Notes under the pieces: generated by a model
What the model was told of the DNA's origin: nothing
The model's input: only the letters and a program-made list of their open reading frames with translations
Databases searched by the model: none
Assembly (NCBI GenBank): GCA_002349055.1
Contig: DECD01000005.1
Location: forward strand, 73,117 to 79,240
Direction: 5' to 3'
Source: Bacteroidales bacterium UBA2939
GTDB taxonomy: Bacteria > Bacteroidota > Bacteroidia > Bacteroidales > P3
DNA length: 6,124 nucleotides
Shown: piece by piece, positions 1 to 5,352 of the stretch
Position numbering within the stretch: position 1 is the first letter of the stretch
How the letters are laid out: every line of letters begins with the position of its first letter
Made by a program: the position numbers and the translations under genes

Positions 1-27
1 TGTATTACATTAAAATACTTCTGATTG

Positions 28-58
28 CAAAAATAATACAAATAATTGAATTGACAAA
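28..58 (-). promoter_or_regulatory. Candidate leftward Bacteroides-type promoter (weak)
   Basis: Read on the minus strand, TTTG (58-55) is followed after 19 bases by TATTTTTG (35-28), which fits the Bacteroidota consensus of a -33 TTTG and a -7 TAnnTTTG. It would drive a gene to the left of the window. The surrounding DNA is very AT-rich, so a chance match is a real possibility and no downstream gene is visible to support it. Confidence 0.25.
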
Positions 59-130
59 ATTTTTTCAAAAAAAAAGATTTGTCTGTCATGAATGATAGCT
101 GGAATGTTGCTCTCATTCCCGTGCCAAGCG

Positions 131-197
131 CCTATCAAACCCCTACCAAGACCCTACCAACTCCTACCGTGGTAGGAGTTGGTAGGGTGTTGATAGG
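131..197. repeat. Large palindrome of phased CCTAYC / GGTAGG hexamers
   Basis: The core is a perfect 18-bp inverted repeat: ACCCTACCAACTCCTACC (151-168), a 2-nt GT centre, and its exact reverse complement (171-188). Around it the hexamer CCTATC or CCTACC starts at 131, 142, 153 and 163, and GGTAGG or GATAGG starts at 171, 181 and 192. The steps within each half are therefore 10-11 bp, about one helical turn. No T-run follows, so it is not a standard intrinsic terminator. It lies about 80 bp upstream of the -33 element of the buk promoter. It could be a multimeric operator, a REP-like or MITE-like intergenic palindrome, or a folded RNA element. The repeat structure is seen directly; the role is unknown. 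Confidence 0.85.
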
Positions 198-268
198 GCG
201 ATGGTACGGATTTTGTACGTTGTTTGTCAATAGGTTAAGCATAATATTCACTATTTGTTAAAAAAAAG

Positions 269-301
269 TTTGCAATAAACCATTTTTTTTTCATATCTTT
301 G
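269..301 (+). promoter_or_regulatory. Bacteroides-type promoter for buk
   Basis: TTTG at 269-272 and TATCTTTG at 294-301, separated by 21 bases, match the Bacteroidota primary sigma factor consensus (-33 TTTG, -7 TAnnTTTG). A poly-T run lies in the spacer. Transcription would start near 307-309, giving a leader of about 80 nt before the buk ATG at 388. No similar promoter is evident in the 65-bp spacer between buk and the next gene, so this promoter may serve all four rightward genes. Confidence 0.75.
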
Positions 302-387
302 CACTCGAAACAAATAAGATATACTTAATGATAAAAGTTTATCGATAAAATTGTTAGGAAATAAAAACGATATAATACATTAATAAA

Positions 388-1479
388 ATGAGCAACAAGA
401 AGTACACGTTGGTAATCAACCCCGGTGCCACATCGACCAAAGCCGCCATCTATGAGGGCGAGACCGAAGTTTTCACCGAGAACCTCTCCCACCCCATTGA
501 GGAGATCCAGAAGTTCAAAGAAGTAGCCGACCAGTTCGACTATCGCAAGACCGCCATCCTCGACATGGTGAAGCGCCACGGCGTGAGTACCGACGAGATT
601 GCTGTCGTCATGGGCCGCGGCGGCCTGACCCGCCCCTGCGAGAGCGGCTGCTACCGCGTCAATGAGCTGATGAAGGAGGAGTGCCACGCCGGTATCCAGG
701 GCAAGCATGCCTGCAACCTCGGCGCCCTTATCAGCGACGCCATCGCTTCGGAAATCGGCCTGGAGTGCGCCTACATTGCCGACCCCGGCATCGTTGACGA
801 GCGTCCCGAATATGCCAAAATCAGCGGCCACCCCGTCTTCGACCTCGACCCCTCGCACGAGGGTGTCATCTGGCACTGCCTGAACCAGAAAATGACCGCC
901 AAGCTCTATGCCCGCGAGCTGGGCAAGCACTATGAGGACCTGAACCTCATCATCGCCCACATGGGCGGTGGCGTGAGCGTGGGCGTGCACGAGCACGGCC
1001 GCTGCGTGGAGGTCAACCGCGCCCTCTGCGGCCTCGGTGCCTTCTCGCCCACCCGTTGCGGCAGCATCAACGCCTCGAAGCTCATCGAGGTGGCTTGCAG
1101 CGGCAAGTACGACGAGGCCAAGCTGAAGAAGATGGTCACCGCCGAAGGTGGCTTCGTGGCCTACCTGGGCACCAACGATGCCTACGAGGTGGAGAAGAAA
1201 GCCCTGGCAGGCGACGAGAAGTGCAAGCTGCTGGTCGACGCCTTCACCTATCAGGTCTCGATGGAAATCAGCCGTCTGGCCGCTGTGGTCAACGGCAAGG
1301 TCGACGCCATCCTCCTCACCGGCGGCATTGCCTACAGCAAGCCCTGGATGCAGATGATTATCGACCGCGTGGGTTGGATTGCCCCCGTGAAGATTTACAA
1401 GGGCGAGAACGAGATGCTGGCCCTGGCCATCTGCGGCAAGGAAGTGCTCGACGGCGTGCAGGTGAAAGAATACAAATAA
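388..1479 (+). CDS. buk: Butyrate kinase (acetate kinase / ASKHA family)
   Basis: Interconverts butyryl phosphate and butyrate with ADP/ATP in the cytoplasm. In the usual pathway phosphotransbutyrylase makes butyryl phosphate from butyryl-CoA, and this enzyme then yields ATP. The 363-residue length fits the family. The N-terminal phosphate-binding motif NPGATSTK is at residues 11-18, and the acetate-kinase-family motif IIAHMGGGVSVG at 188-199. The Buk block FSPTRCG (219-225) keeps the Arg at 223, AYLGTNDA is at 258-265, LTGGIA at 310-315 and GENEMLAL at 339-346. The canonical DGEGPFSPERSG stretch is altered here to CGLGAFSPTRCG, and the protein is fairly cysteine-rich (12 Cys). No ptb gene lies within the 387 bp upstream. 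Related kinases accept branched-chain acids such as isobutyrate or isovalerate, so exact substrate choice is inferred. The ATG at 388 is preceded by an A/T-rich leader without a Shine-Dalgarno, as usual in Bacteroidota. Confidence 0.95.
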   Translation: MSNKKYTLVINPGATSTKAAIYEGETEVFTENLSHPIEEIQKFKEVADQFDYRKTAILDMVKRHGVSTDEIAVVMGRGGLTRPCESGCYRVNELMKEECHAGIQGKHACNLGALISDAIASEIGLECAYIADPGIVDERPEYAKISGHPVFDLDPSHEGVIWHCLNQKMTAKLYARELGKHYEDLNLIIAHMGGGVSVGVHEHGRCVEVNRALCGLGAFSPTRCGSINASKLIEVACSGKYDEAKLKKMVTAEGGFVAYLGTNDAYEVEKKALAGDEKCKLLVDAFTYQVSMEISRLAAVVNGKVDAILLTGGIAYSKPWMQMIIDRVGWIAPVKIYKGENEMLALAICGKEVLDGVQVKEYK

Positions 1480-1480
1480 A

Positions 1481-1522
1481 GTTAAAAGTTAAAAGTTAAA
1501 AGTTAAAAGTTTAAAGTTTAAA
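1481..1522. repeat. Tandem heptad repeat GTTAAAA x4 + GTTTAAA x2
   Basis: Six uninterrupted 7-bp units fill most of the 65-bp spacer between buk and the FKBP gene. Four copies of GTTAAAA occupy 1481-1508 and two copies of GTTTAAA occupy 1509-1522, followed by a partial GTTA. No hairpin terminator or TAnnTTTG box is visible in this spacer, so read-through from buk is likely. Copy number could vary by slippage and change the spacing before the next gene. A related heptad array lies inside aroC (2903-2968). Confidence 0.9.
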
Positions 1523-1544
1523 GTTAGTAGAGTAGATAAGTAGG

Positions 1545-2240
1545 ATGAAGAAAACGTTTTTATTCTTGGCAGTGTGTGCTATGGCGGGCACTGTCGGTGC
1601 GCAGAATGTGGAACTGAAGAGTTTTAACGACTCGGCCTCCTACGCCATTGGCCGCGACATCTTCCGCAACTGGGAGCAGCAGCAGCTGGGCATCGACGCC
1701 CGCATCGCAGGACAGGCCCTGATTGATGCCGCCAACGCCCAGAGCCGCCTCAACGACAAGGAAGCTTTCCCCCTGTTGCAAAGGTTCCAGAAGGAATTCG
1801 AACGCCGCCAGATGGAAATTGAGGCCCGCAACAACCCCGTTGCCCGCGAGAACATAGAGAAGGGTGAGAAATACATCCAGGAAATCAGCAACAACAAGTC
1901 GGTCTACACCACCAAGAGCGGCCTGAAATACCGTTGCCTGAAGGAAGGCAACGGCAAGCGTCCCGCGGCCACCGACCGCGTGAAGGTGCACTACACGGGC
2001 AAGCTCATCGACGGCAAGGTGTTCGACAGCAGTGTCGAGCGCGGCGCCCCGCTGACCTTCCCGCTCAACCAGGTCATCCCCGGCTGGACCGAGGGCTTGC
2101 AGCTGATGGACGAGGGTTCGAAGTACCTGCTCTACATTCCCTACTACCTGGGCTATGGCACGCGCGACATGGGCGACATCCCCGCCGGTTCGACGCTTGT
2201 CTTCGAGGTGGAGCTGCTTGAGATCAATCCAAAGGAATAA
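1545..2240 (+). CDS. Periplasmic FKBP-type peptidyl-prolyl cis-trans isomerase (FkpA/Mip-like)
   Basis: Catalyses cis-trans isomerisation of prolyl bonds and probably assists folding of exported proteins. A Sec signal peptide is visible (MKK, hydrophobic stretch, then VGA-Q, with likely cleavage after Ala19). Cys11 is not in a proper lipobox, so a soluble periplasmic form is favoured. Residues about 24-122 are a helical, charged N-terminal region of the FKBP_N dimerisation type. Residues about 143-227 are the FKBP_C catalytic domain. By comparison with human FKBP12, the binding-pocket residues are kept: Tyr150, Phe160-Asp161, Phe172, Val177-Ile178, Trp181, Tyr204 and Phe220. The 231-residue length suits the FkpA/Mip class. 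The stop codon overlaps the aroC start (TAATG), implying co-translation with aroC. The exact family symbol (fkpA, mip or fklB) cannot be decided from sequence. Confidence 0.95.
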   Translation: MKKTFLFLAVCAMAGTVGAQNVELKSFNDSASYAIGRDIFRNWEQQQLGIDARIAGQALIDAANAQSRLNDKEAFPLLQRFQKEFERRQMEIEARNNPVARENIEKGEKYIQEISNNKSVYTTKSGLKYRCLKEGNGKRPAATDRVKVHYTGKLIDGKVFDSSVERGAPLTFPLNQVIPGWTEGLQLMDEGSKYLLYIPYYLGYGTRDMGDIPAGSTLVFEVELLEINPKE

Positions 2241-2242
2241 TG
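2238..2242 (+). promoter_or_regulatory. Stop/start overlap TAATG between FKBP gene and aroC
   Basis: The TAA stop of the FKBP gene and the ATG of aroC share one base. Such an overlap usually means that terminating ribosomes re-initiate on the next gene, so aroC translation probably depends on the FKBP gene. The preceding AAAGGA (2231-2236) could help as a weak ribosome binding site, although Bacteroidota rely little on these. Confidence 0.8.
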
Positions 2243-3199
2243 AGCAACACCATCGGCTCACGATTCAAACTGACCACCTACGGCGAGTCCCACGGACTCG
2301 CCGTAGGTGGCATTATAGACGGCTGCCCGTCGAACCTCAGCATCGACTTCGAGGCCGTGCGTGCCGACCTGGCACGGCGCCGCCAAGGGGCTGCACGCCA
2401 GGAGGAAGACGCGGTGGAGTGGCTGTCGGGAATCAAGGACGGCATCACACTGGGCACCCCTATCGCTTTCAGCATCAAGAACAAGGATACGCATCCCGAG
2501 GACTATGAGGCGCTGAAGGACTGCTACCGTCCGGGGCACGGCGACTACACCTGGCAGCAGAAGTTCGGCATCCGCGACCACCGCGGCGGCGGCCGCGCCT
2601 CGGCCCGCGAGACGGTGGCCCGTGTGGTGGCCGGCGCTGTGGCCAAGCAGGTGATAGCGCCTGTGGAAATCCACGCCGAGGTGGCCGAGCTGGGACCCGA
2701 GGCCGAGGGCGACACCCGCGGCGGCATCGTCAGCTGCCGCATCAGCGGCTTGCCCGCCGGTGTGGGCGACCCCGTCTTCGGCAAACTCAACGCCCGCCTG
2801 GCTCACGCCATGATGTGCATCCCATCGGCCATAGGATTCGAGATGGGAAGCGGATTCGCGGCAGCGCGGATGAAGGGAAGCGAGTATGTAGACCGCTGGA
2901 TAGGTGAAAGGTTAAAGGTGAAAGGTGAAAGGTATGCTGACGCAACTGGCACCTCACCCCTCACCTCAACAAACCATTGCGGCGGAGTGCAGGGCGGTAT
3001 CAGCAACGGCATGCCTGTGGAGTTCCGCGTGGCGTTCCACCCCGTGGTGACGCTGCCGGGCGAGGTGGAATGTCTCACCGAGAGTGGCGAGCTACGCATG
3101 GTGACCGTCGGCGGCCGCCACGACCGCTGCCATGTGTTGCGCACACCCGTCATCGTCGAGGCTATGGCAGCGCTGGTGCTGGCGGATTTTTTAGTTTAA
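2240..3199 (+). CDS. aroC: Chorismate synthase, shortened variant
   Basis: Converts 5-enolpyruvylshikimate-3-phosphate to chorismate by a 1,4-anti-elimination that needs reduced FMN; this is the last common step of aromatic biosynthesis. Signature 1, GESHGLAVGG, is at residues 15-24 with active-site His18. Signature 2, GRASARETVARVVAGA, is at 118-133, just after RDHRGGG with the second conserved His114. NHCGGVQGGISNG is at 245-257 and the C-terminal signature GGRHDRC at 291-297. The protein has 319 residues against about 350-390 in the family. From remembered E. coli and Bacteroides sequences, about five residues are missing after RRRQG (46-50), and about 35-40 between LGP (151-153) and GDT (157-159). 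A repeat-derived stretch of about 22 residues appears at 222-243. The signature usually reads RHDPC; here it is RHDRC. The frame stays open with core motifs intact, so it is probably functional. The 1-base overlap with the FKBP stop fixes this start. Confidence 0.93.
   Translation: MSNTIGSRFKLTTYGESHGLAVGGIIDGCPSNLSIDFEAVRADLARRRQGAARQEEDAVEWLSGIKDGITLGTPIAFSIKNKDTHPEDYEALKDCYRPGHGDYTWQQKFGIRDHRGGGRASARETVARVVAGAVAKQVIAPVEIHAEVAELGPEAEGDTRGGIVSCRISGLPAGVGDPVFGKLNARLAHAMMCIPSAIGFEMGSGFAAARMKGSEYVDRWIGERLKVKGERYADATGTSPLTSTNHCGGVQGGISNGMPVEFRVAFHPVVTLPGEVECLTESGELRMVTVGGRHDRCHVLRTPVIVEAMAALVLADFLV
2274..2310. repeat. Perfect 17-bp inverted repeat with 3-nt loop inside aroC start
   Basis: CCACCTACGGCGAGTCC (2274-2290) is the exact reverse complement of 2294-2310, with CAC (2291-2293) as the loop. 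The symmetry is aligned to codons: the loop is the whole codon of active-site His18, and the flanking codons mirror each other (Ser TCC/Gly GGA, Glu GAG/Leu CTC, Gly GGC/Ala GCC, Tyr TAC/Val GTA, Thr ACC/Gly GGT). It begins 34 bases after the A of the start codon. In mRNA it would form a long GC-rich hairpin just inside the gene. A role in pausing, translation control or mRNA stability is inference. Confidence 0.9.
2903..2968. repeat. Intragenic heptad-repeat segment within aroC
   Basis: Heptads GGTGAAA (2903), GGTTAAA (2910), GGTGAAA (2917) and GGTGAAA (2924) plus a partial GGT run to 2933. After 16 bases, 2950-2968 carries the related unit in the opposite orientation (GGTGAGG-type on the minus strand, seen as CACCTCA and CCCCTCA). 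The two halves can pair imperfectly into a hairpin. The segment is 66 bp, exactly 22 codons, and encodes a stretch starting near GERLKVKGER that lies between GSEYVDRW and TNHCGG. Other chorismate synthases have only a short variable loop there. It resembles intergenic repeat DNA more than ordinary coding sequence. Confidence 0.8.
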
Positions 3200-3226
3200 G
3201 TTATTAGTTTTAGCAGTTAGTTATCA

Positions 3227-3991
3227 ATGAAAATCAGAACAATTATCATAGCAGCGCTGGTGGCAATGGTGGCCACGGGTTGCAAGCACGACGGATTCAC
3301 CATCGAGGGTACGCTCGAGGGCGGCGAAAACAAAACTCTCTGGCTCGAGGAGATAGCTCCCGAAGGGCCGATGTTCATCGACTCCATCCGCACCGACGGC
3401 AAGGGCCACTTCAAATACCACTACAACCCACCCTATCGCAGCCTCTACAATCTCCACACCACGGAAAACAACTACATCGTCACTCTTCCCGCCAACGGCG
3501 AGACCATCGAGGTGACGGGGAAATACGAGAACCTGTCGCTGACCTACAATGTGACGGGCTCGCCCGAGAGCATCCTGCTGTGGCAGTTGCAACAGTACAC
3601 CAACGACGGTTCGAAGATTCTCTATGCGCTGGTGGACTCGGTGAGCCATTATGATGCCCTGCTGTCTAGCGGCGCCATCGACCAGCCCACCTACGACCGG
3701 AAGAAGCAGGACTGCGACTCGGTGTACCACGCCGCTTTTGTGGAGCAGCAGGAGTATATTTGCCGTTTTGTGGAAGAACAAGCGGGCTCGCTGTCGACAC
3801 TGATAGCCCTCTACAAGCCCTTCAACAACCGCGCCCTCATCGACCCGCGCGACCCCTCGAGCATCGACTACTACGACATCGTGCTCAAAGGACTGGAGGA
3901 ACAGCTGCCCGACAATCCCCACACGCTGCATTTCAAGAACACCACCGAACACCTGCGCAGCGCGCTGGCGCGGCAGCAGGAGAATGAATAA
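3227..3991 (+). CDS. DUF4369-domain lipoprotein without a thioredoxin domain
   Basis: Probable envelope lipoprotein. Residues 1-18 form a signal peptide ending in ATG before Cys19, a lipobox for signal peptidase II. Residues about 23-115 (GFTIEGTLEG through YNVTGSPES) look like DUF4369, a beta-rich N-terminal domain. Residues about 116-250 look helical. In Bacteroidota this arrangement commonly precedes a TlpA/ResA-like thioredoxin fold with a WCxxC active site. Here the protein stops at 254 residues, just where that domain would be expected, and has no CxxC motif. A terminator follows within a few bases, so no remnant of the missing domain is present. It lies 27 bp after aroC on the same strand and is probably the last gene of the transcript. 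Exact function is unknown; thiol-disulfide exchange is unlikely without the catalytic domain. Confidence 0.85.
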   Translation: MKIRTIIIAALVAMVATGCKHDGFTIEGTLEGGENKTLWLEEIAPEGPMFIDSIRTDGKGHFKYHYNPPYRSLYNLHTTENNYIVTLPANGETIEVTGKYENLSLTYNVTGSPESILLWQLQQYTNDGSKILYALVDSVSHYDALLSSGAIDQPTYDRKKQDCDSVYHAAFVEQQEYICRFVEEQAGSLSTLIALYKPFNNRALIDPRDPSSIDYYDIVLKGLEEQLPDNPHTLHFKNTTEHLRSALARQQENE

Positions 3992-3992
3992 A

Positions 3993-4024
3993 AAAAATCC
4001 CGGAGCGTTGGCTTCGGGATTTTT
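3993..4024. terminator. Bidirectional intrinsic terminator
   Basis: Bases 3993-4006 pair with 4011-4024 over 14 bp with one G-T wobble (4003/4014) and a GTTG loop (4007-4010). The stem has a GC-rich core (TCCCG/CGGGA) flanked by A and T runs. Read rightward, a T-rich tract (TTTTT, C, TTTTTT) follows. Read leftward, a run of seven T follows. It lies in the 38-bp gap between the convergent DUF4369 and CoA-transferase stop codons and can end both transcripts. Confidence 0.95.
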
Positions 4025-4029
4025 CTTTT

Positions 4030-5352
4030 TTAGTAGAGAGGTTCCTGCGGTTCGTATTTGCACTGGAAACGCCGCTCGTACTCTTCGATGAGCATTGGGC
4101 GGAAGTCGGGATGTGCAATGCGAATGAGGTCCTCGGCGCGATGCTTGAGGGTGCGACCCTTGAGGCGGGCGATGCCGTACTCGGTGACAAGGTAGTTGAC
4201 ATCGTTGCGCGTGGTGCTGACCGCCGAACCGGGAGTGAGGAACGGCTTGATGCGCGAGATGGTGCCGCCGGCGGCGGTGGAGGGCATGGCGATGATGCTC
4301 TTGCCCTCGCGGGCCATGGAGGCACCGCGCACAAAGTCAATCTGACCACCGATACCGCTGTACTGGCGCATGCCGATGGTCTCGCTGGCCACCTGTCCCA
4401 TGAGGTCGACCTCGAGGCAGGAGTTGATGGAGACCATACGGTACTGCTGGGCGATGACGATGGGGTCGTTGGTGTAGTCGACAGGATAAAGCTCGATGTC
4501 GTCGTTGCCGTCGACAAAGTCGTAAAGCTCGCGGCTGCCCATGATGAAGGTAGCCACGACCTTGCCTTTGTGCATGGTCTTGCGGCTGCCGTTGATGACA
4601 CCCTTCTTCATGAGTTCGGCCACGCCGTCGGAGAACATCTCGGAGTGGATGCCGAGGTCGTTCTTGTCGCCCAGTTCGGCCAGCACGGCATTGGGGATGG
4701 CACCGATGCCTAGCTGTAGGGTGGTGCCGTCGGTCACCAATGAGGCGCAGTGACGGCCGATGGCCGCCTCCACCTCGGAGGGCGCGTCGCTGTGAAGCTC
4801 GGGGAGCGGATAGGCGCAGGGAATGATGTGGTCGATTTGCGAAACGTGAATCATGTTGTCGCCACCGACGAAAGGCATCATTTCGTTGGTTTCGATGATG
4901 ACGGCACGAGCACGACGGATGGCGGCAAGGGCATAGTCGCAGCTGACACCGAGCGAGCAGTAGCCCTCCTCGTTAGGCGGCGTAGCCTGGAAGATGGCCA
5001 CCTCGCAGGGAATCTCGTCGCCAATCATCTCGGGAACATCGTGGAAATAAGCAGGGAAAAAGTCACCTTCCAAGTGGTTGACAGTATCGCGCGAGTTACC
5101 GCTGAGGAAGTTGCTGACATGACGGAAATGGCCATAGCAGCGTGGGTGAAGCAGAGGGTTGTCGCCGAGGGTGGTCATGTGGAAGATGAGAACGTCGTTG
5201 TAGTCTTCGCAGTGCTCGGCCATAGCCTGAGGCACCACACGGGGAACCGCGGCGGCATGACCCATGACGACGCAGTCCCCGTCGTGAATGTCCTTGATGG
5301 CTTCTTCGGGAGTGGAGACTTTTCTTTTATATTCTTCTTTCCAGTTCATCAT
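4030..5352 (-). CDS. Acetyl-CoA hydrolase/transferase family CoA-transferase (4-hydroxybutyrate / butyryl-CoA:acetate type)
   Basis: Moves CoA between acyl groups, most likely acetyl-CoA with butyrate or 4-hydroxybutyrate. It closely resembles the remembered sequence of clostridial 4-hydroxybutyrate CoA-transferase (AbfT/Cat2): an opening MNWKEEY, GEVEAAIG-like EVEAAIGRHCASL (193-205), LQLGIGAIPNAVL (212-224) and HSEMFSDG (236-243). Glu238 in that motif matches the catalytic glutamate that forms the glutamyl-CoA thioester. SGIGGQIDFVRGAS (332-345), RNDVNYLVTEYGIA (382-395) and the AHPDF motif (413-417) follow. At 440 residues it is full-length and cytoplasmic. Two adjacent ATGs occur (5352 and 5349); family members favour the second. 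It lies 43 bp downstream of gcvP on the same strand and may share its transcript. Such enzymes in Porphyromonas take part in butyrate formation. Substrate preference (butyryl, 4-hydroxybutyryl, propionyl or succinyl) cannot be settled by eye. Confidence 0.92.
   Translation of the reverse strand: MMNWKEEYKRKVSTPEEAIKDIHDGDCVVMGHAAAVPRVVPQAMAEHCEDYNDVLIFHMTTLGDNPLLHPRCYGHFRHVSNFLSGNSRDTVNHLEGDFFPAYFHDVPEMIGDEIPCEVAIFQATPPNEEGYCSLGVSCDYALAAIRRARAVIIETNEMMPFVGGDNMIHVSQIDHIIPCAYPLPELHSDAPSEVEAAIGRHCASLVTDGTTLQLGIGAIPNAVLAELGDKNDLGIHSEMFSDGVAELMKKGVINGSRKTMHKGKVVATFIMGSRELYDFVDGNDDIELYPVDYTNDPIVIAQQYRMVSINSCLEVDLMGQVASETIGMRQYSGIGGQIDFVRGASMAREGKSIIAMPSTAAGGTISRIKPFLTPGSAVSTTRNDVNYLVTEYGIARLKGRTLKHRAEDLIRIAHPDFRPMLIEEYERRFQCKYEPQEPLY

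Larger units (their letters stand above)
1..387. other. AT-rich intergenic and regulatory region upstream of buk
   Basis: This stretch has no credible protein-coding gene. It is AT-rich with poly-A and poly-T runs, in contrast to the GC-rich genes to its right. Its one GC-rich island is the palindrome at 131-197. A rightward Bacteroides-type promoter lies at 269-301, a weak leftward candidate at 28-58, and the presumed buk leader at about 308-387. The leader contains a small AT-only inverted repeat, GATAAA-AG-TTTATC (330-343), probably too weak to matter. A short open frame from a TTG at 79 to 261 runs straight through the palindrome and has no recognisable protein features. If a gene lies just to the left of the window and is read leftward, this would be a divergent regulatory region; that cannot be seen here. 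Confidence 0.7.

Noticed and set aside
131..197. CRISPR-like reading of the upstream repeats
   Set aside because: The units are only six bases, inverted about a centre, with no spacers of typical length and no cas genes.
131..197. Palindrome as an intrinsic terminator of an upstream gene
   Set aside because: The stem is long enough, but no T-run follows on either side, so standard intrinsic termination is not supported.
79..261. Short rightward open frame starting at TTG in the upstream region
   Set aside because: It runs through the palindrome, has low-complexity Pro/Thr and Val/Gly stretches that simply reflect the repeat, and matches no recognised family.
325..996. Long minus-strand open frame opposite buk
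   Set aside because: It is a shadow of the GC-rich buk coding frame; composition is Ala/Val/Leu/Gly-rich and it lies antisense to a well-conserved gene.
1560..2261. Long minus-strand open frame opposite the FKBP gene
   Set aside because: It is an antisense shadow of a gene with clear catalytic residues and a signal peptide; it shows no domain of its own.
2903..2968. Repeat segment in aroC as evidence of a frameshift or pseudogene
   Set aside because: The segment is 66 bp (22 codons), and conserved motifs on both sides (GSEYVDRW before, TNHCGGVQGGISNG after) remain in the same frame.
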